DNA from: Bacillus cereus
GTDB lineage: Bacteria; Bacillota; Bacilli; Bacillales; Bacillaceae_G
DNA length: 64,000 nucleotides
Assembly: GCF_002584535.1 (NCBI RefSeq)
Contig: NZ_NUOT01000069.1
Coordinates: forward strand, 5,706 to 69,705
Direction of reading: 5' to 3'
The position numbers were made by a program, and so were the translations under genes. This document shows positions 61,236 through 64,000 of the stretch, piece by piece. Numbering within the stretch: the stretch's first letter is position 1; each line of letters opens with the position of its first letter. The notes beneath the pieces are model-generated. The model did not search any database. It saw only the letters and a list, made by a program, of their open reading frames with translations, and was not told the DNA's origin.

Positions 61236-62539
61236 TATGACTTTTCCAATTCAGTTTGTAGTTTGTTTAGTTCTTTAAAGAATGTAGGATACGAAACTCC
61301 AACAGCTTCTGCATCTTCTAGTATTGTGTTACCATCTGCTATAGCACCCGCAATCCCAAGCATCATACCGATTCGGTGATCACTATGACTATTTACTTTA
61401 TTCCCCTTTAACGAGGACTTACCGTAAATAATCATTCCATCAGCCGTCGCTTCAATATGTACTCCTAATTTAGTTAATTCAGCTACAACTGTATCTATTC
61501 GGTTTGTTTCTTTTACTTTCAATTCATGTGCATCCTTAATAACTGTATTCCCTTCTGCTTGTGTTGCCGCCAGCGCAATGATTGGAATTTCATCAATAAG
61601 TCTTGGGATAATATCTCCACCGATTTCAATCCCTTGAAGTGATGATGTTTCAATTGTAATATTCGCAGCTGGTTCTGACGCAGAATTATGAATAGGATGT
61701 ATTTCTAAATTAGCACCCATTTTCGTAAGAACATCAATAATCCCTGTACGAGTTGGATTCATTCCAACATTTTTTAATACAAGTTTACTATTTGGAACAA
61801 TCGCACCCGCAACTAAGAAAAATGCTGCTGAAGAGACATCACCTGGAACTTGGATATCCGTCCCGATTAAATGTTGCCCACCCGCAATTTTTACAGTTTT
61901 GTCCTCACGAATTACTGTAACACCAAACGCTTCAAGCATTTTTTCCGTATGGTCTCGTGAAATATGAGGTTCTGTAACAGTTGTTACACCTTCAGCCGTC
62001 AGCCCCGCGAGTAGAATGGCTGATTTCACTTGCGCGCTTGCTACAGGTGAAGTGTAGTCAATTGCTTTTAAATTTCCACCCCTTATTGTAAGTGGGGTAA
62101 ATGTTCCTTCTTCTCTACCGCCAATTTTTGCTCCCATAAGCCTAAGCGGATTCGTTACGCGTTTCATTGGCCTTTTTCCAATTGATGAATCCCCTTGAAT
62201 ACAGGAGTGGAAAGGCGTATTTGCAAGTATTCCAGACATTAACCGTATCGTTGTACCTGAATTACCAACATCTAAAACATTTTTCGGTTCTTGTAATCCT
62301 TCTATTCCTTTTCCAATTACAACTACTTCATCACCATTTTGCGAAATTTCTACTCCCATTTCTCTAAAACAAGAAATTGTACTTAAACAATCTTCACCAG
62401 GTAAAAAACCCTTAATTGTTGTTTTCCCTTGTGCAATTGCTCCGAACATAACCGCACGGTGTGAGATAGATTTATCACCAGGAATTGTAATTGTCCCTCT
62501 TAATCCACTTTTGACAGTTTGTATCATTACTTCTTTCAC
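61235..62539 (-). CDS. aroA: 3-phosphoshikimate 1-carboxyvinyltransferase (EPSP synthase)
   Basis: The 434-residue protein starts with a GTG after GAGAGGG. It is a class II-like EPSP synthase: [16 protein letters not shown] near residue 17, [17 protein letters not shown] near 90, [19 protein letters not shown], and [15 protein letters not shown] near 390 with Asp-Arg contacts. It joins shikimate-3-phosphate and PEP in the sixth step of chorismate synthesis. It is 18 bp after tyrA, in an operon with tyrA and hisC, as in other Bacillus genomes. Confidence 0.94.
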   Translation of the reverse strand: MKEVMIQTVKSGLRGTITIPGDKSISHRAVMFGAIAQGKTTIKGFLPGEDCLSTISCFREMGVEISQNGDEVVVIGKGIEGLQEPKNVLDVGNSGTTIRLMSGILANTPFHSCIQGDSSIGKRPMKRVTNPLRLMGAKIGGREEGTFTPLTIRGGNLKAIDYTSPVASAQVKSAILLAGLTAEGVTTVTEPHISRDHTEKMLEAFGVTVIREDKTVKIAGGQHLIGTDIQVPGDVSSAAFFLVAGAIVPNSKLVLKNVGMNPTRTGIIDVLTKMGANLEIHPIHNSASEPAANITIETSSLQGIEIGGDIIPRLIDEIPIIALAATQAEGNTVIKDAHELKVKETNRIDTVVAELTKLGVHIEATADGMIIYGKSSLKGNKVNSHSDHRIGMMLGIAGAIADGNTILEDAEAVGVSYPTFFKELNKLQTELEKS

Positions 62540-62557
62540 AGTGTCACCCTCTCCCTA

Positions 62558-63658
62558 TCATATTGTTTCATACGTTTGGTACTGTTCTTTCTGAAGTACT
62601 ATCGTCGCTTTTAAGCGATCTTCTTCTCTTTGGAAACTAATACGAAGCACACCAAGTAATCCTTCTCGCGCTTCTATAATTTGCAGATTTGTAATACTAA
62701 TTTCTTCATAAGCTAAAATACTCGTAATATGAGCTAATGCCCCTACTTTATCTAAAACATCAACATATAAGTCATGGAAAGCTGGAATCGCTCCGCTTTT
62801 TCGAACGGGTAAAGAATCACGGTACTGTTTCGCATTTTCAAAGTAGTTTTGTAATTCAACAGAATCACCTACAGAAACCGTCTTGTACAGCTCTTTCATC
62901 TCACTAATCCACTCTTCTAGTAATTGTAATAAATGACTTTGATTCTGTTTTACGATATCACTCCACATTTTCGGACTGCTCGAGGCAATACGTGTAATAT
63001 CCTTAAACCCACCTGCCGCAAGTTGATGGATAAGTGGATTGTCCCCTCCATGTTTTTCAACTTGTTTCACCAACCCCGCCGCAATTAGATGTGGAAAATG
63101 ACTCACAATTCCGGTTACATAATCATGCTCTTCTGTATTTAATACAAGAAAATGAGATCTTGTTCCTTTTAACCAATCTTTTAATTCTTCTACTCGATGA
63201 TCTGACACATGACTCCTTGGTGTTAAAATATAAAATGCATTTTCAAACAAGTGAGCCTTTGCACTTTCAACACCCGTTTTATGCGAACCTGCCATCGGAT
63301 GTCCCCCAATAAAAGCCACTCCTGCAGGTAATAGATCTTCAGCTTCATTCATAATCTTGCCCTTTGTACTACCTACATCTGTAACAATTACATCTTCACG
63401 TAAATCATATAATGCAAGCTGACGTAATAACTTTATTGTTTCTTCAACTGGAGAAGCAAAAATAATTAAATTTGCCTCTTCACAAGCAGCCTGTAAATCT
63501 CCTGCAACTTTATCAATTACATGAAATTCTTTCGCGCGCTCCATTTGTTCACTATGAATATCATAACCTGTAATCATCACTTCATGTTCCCTCTTTATTG
63601 CTAATGCAAGCGAACCACCTATTAAACCTGTCCCAATTAATACAACTTTTTTACACAT
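62558..63658 (-). CDS. tyrA: Prephenate dehydrogenase
   Basis: The ATG at 63658 (MCKKVVLIGTGLIGGSLALA) overlaps the end of hisC by 8 bp, giving 366 residues. The Rossmann motif GTGLIGGSLALAIK, the catalytic region GGHPMAGSHKTGVE near residue 115, DYVTGIVSHFPHLIAAGLV and GFKDITRIASSSPKMW are all present. The C-terminal about 70 residues form an ACT domain (FHDLYVDVLDKVGALAHITS), probably for feedback by tyrosine. It converts prephenate to 4-hydroxyphenylpyruvate with NAD+. Confidence 0.93.
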   Translation of the reverse strand: MCKKVVLIGTGLIGGSLALAIKREHEVMITGYDIHSEQMERAKEFHVIDKVAGDLQAACEEANLIIFASPVEETIKLLRQLALYDLREDVIVTDVGSTKGKIMNEAEDLLPAGVAFIGGHPMAGSHKTGVESAKAHLFENAFYILTPRSHVSDHRVEELKDWLKGTRSHFLVLNTEEHDYVTGIVSHFPHLIAAGLVKQVEKHGGDNPLIHQLAAGGFKDITRIASSSPKMWSDIVKQNQSHLLQLLEEWISEMKELYKTVSVGDSVELQNYFENAKQYRDSLPVRKSGAIPAFHDLYVDVLDKVGALAHITSILAYEEISITNLQIIEAREGLLGVLRISFQREEDRLKATIVLQKEQYQTYETI

Positions 63659-64000
63659 TTGCCTCATCTCGAAACTTATTCTTTCTATTTATAAAGTGCT
63701 GTTTTAACACTGAAATCACTCCTTCATTCTGTTCACTCGTTCCAATCGTAATCCGGACACCATTTGAAAACGGACGAATAATAAAACCTGCGTGTGCACA
63801 CCGTTCATAGATTTCCTCTGCATCGTCTACTGGTAAAAAGATAAAGTTTGTTTGAGATGGATAAAACGGAATCCCATTCTCGGTACAAAAACTCTCATAT
63901 CGCTCTAATCCTTCTCGATTTACACGAGCGATCTCCTTTATAAATCCATCATCATTACAAGCGATTGTTGCCGCTCTTTGCGCAAATAAAGAAACATTAA
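63651..64000 (-). CDS. hisC: Histidinol-phosphate aminotransferase, partial (C-terminal part)
   Basis: Only the last about 115 residues are inside the window. FYPSQTNFIFLPVDDAEEIY, then AGFIIRPFSNGVRITIGTSEQNE and the end are the typical C-terminus of HisC, a fold type I PLP enzyme used in histidine and, in Bacillus, tyrosine/phenylalanine synthesis. Its stop overlaps the tyrA start by 8 bp (AATGTGTAA), implying translational coupling. The N-terminus lies beyond base 64000. Confidence 0.9.
   Translation of the reverse strand, partial: NVSLFAQRAATIACNDDGFIKEIARVNREGLERYESFCTENGIPFYPSQTNFIFLPVDDAEEIYERCAHAGFIIRPFSNGVRITIGTSEQNEGVISVLKQHFINRKNKFRDEANV

Overview
This is a low-GC Firmicute chromosome segment, almost certainly from the Bacillus cereus group. 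The evidence is a perfect PlcR box in front of a zinc phospholipase C gene, a yhbD-bactofilin cluster, a tandem yrzI array, many paralogous GNAT and DinB-like proteins, dispersed repeats resembling the bcr family, and an aroA-tyrA-hisC order typical of Bacillus. I see no rRNA, tRNA, CRISPR array, prophage or intact insertion sequence. Most genes lie on the minus strand and read as ordinary accessory or housekeeping Bacillus genes.

Layout. 0.1-6.1 kb holds envelope and secreted functions: VanW-like, TagA/WecG glycosyltransferase, M3 peptidase, secreted endonuclease I, and a secreted phospholipase C with an extra C-terminal domain under a PlcR box. 6.2-9.9 kb holds small and decaying genes, DegV and a GNAT. 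9.9-16.8 kb holds the yhbD-bactofilin-bactofilin-DHA2 exporter operon (with a perfect 11-bp inverted repeat as likely operator) and an SgrR-like regulator divergent from an MFS gene. 17-20.5 kb is a decay zone: a frameshifted DinB gene, a permease truncated by a 60-nt repeat, and several short gene relics. 20.6-24.2 kb is an HscC-type Hsp70 / J-domain-TPR / DUF1266 operon. 25-31 kb holds an MFS gene, PduL, an aminotransferase, a FabZ-like protein, type II pantothenate kinase, a CcdC-like protein and PssA. 31.5-37.8 kb holds HelD, a candidate sRNA, a 2H phosphoesterase, a second CcdC-like gene, a GntR-ABC-permease operon and a DinB protein.

37.99-39.3 kb is the most striking stretch: one promoter, a leader ORF, two near-identical terminator hairpins, five tandem YrzI-family mini-genes (46-47 aa each, every one with a strong Shine-Dalgarno) and an 18-codon ORF, then a terminator. 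41.6-42.0 kb holds a probable type I toxin-antitoxin pair: a 30-aa holin-like peptide and a convergent antisense RNA. 42.0-45.9 kb is a five-gene operon ending in a CoaB-like protein and an AAC(3)-family acetyltransferase.

46-64 kb holds a lipoprotein, phosphatase, transporter, DinB, GNATs, a DUF5105-type lipoprotein, a nucleotidyltransferase, a broken DNA-alkylation-repair gene, a peptidoglycan deacetylase, an LTA synthase, an ABC-F ATPase, an Eis-like acetyltransferase, a repeat-rich gap, a C1q/BclA-C-terminal-like protein, and aroA-tyrA-hisC (hisC runs off the window).

Several genes are below 60 codons and were read directly from the sequence. Start codons were moved to the best Shine-Dalgarno where the longest ORF was implausible. 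All family names rest on motif recognition from memory, without database searches.
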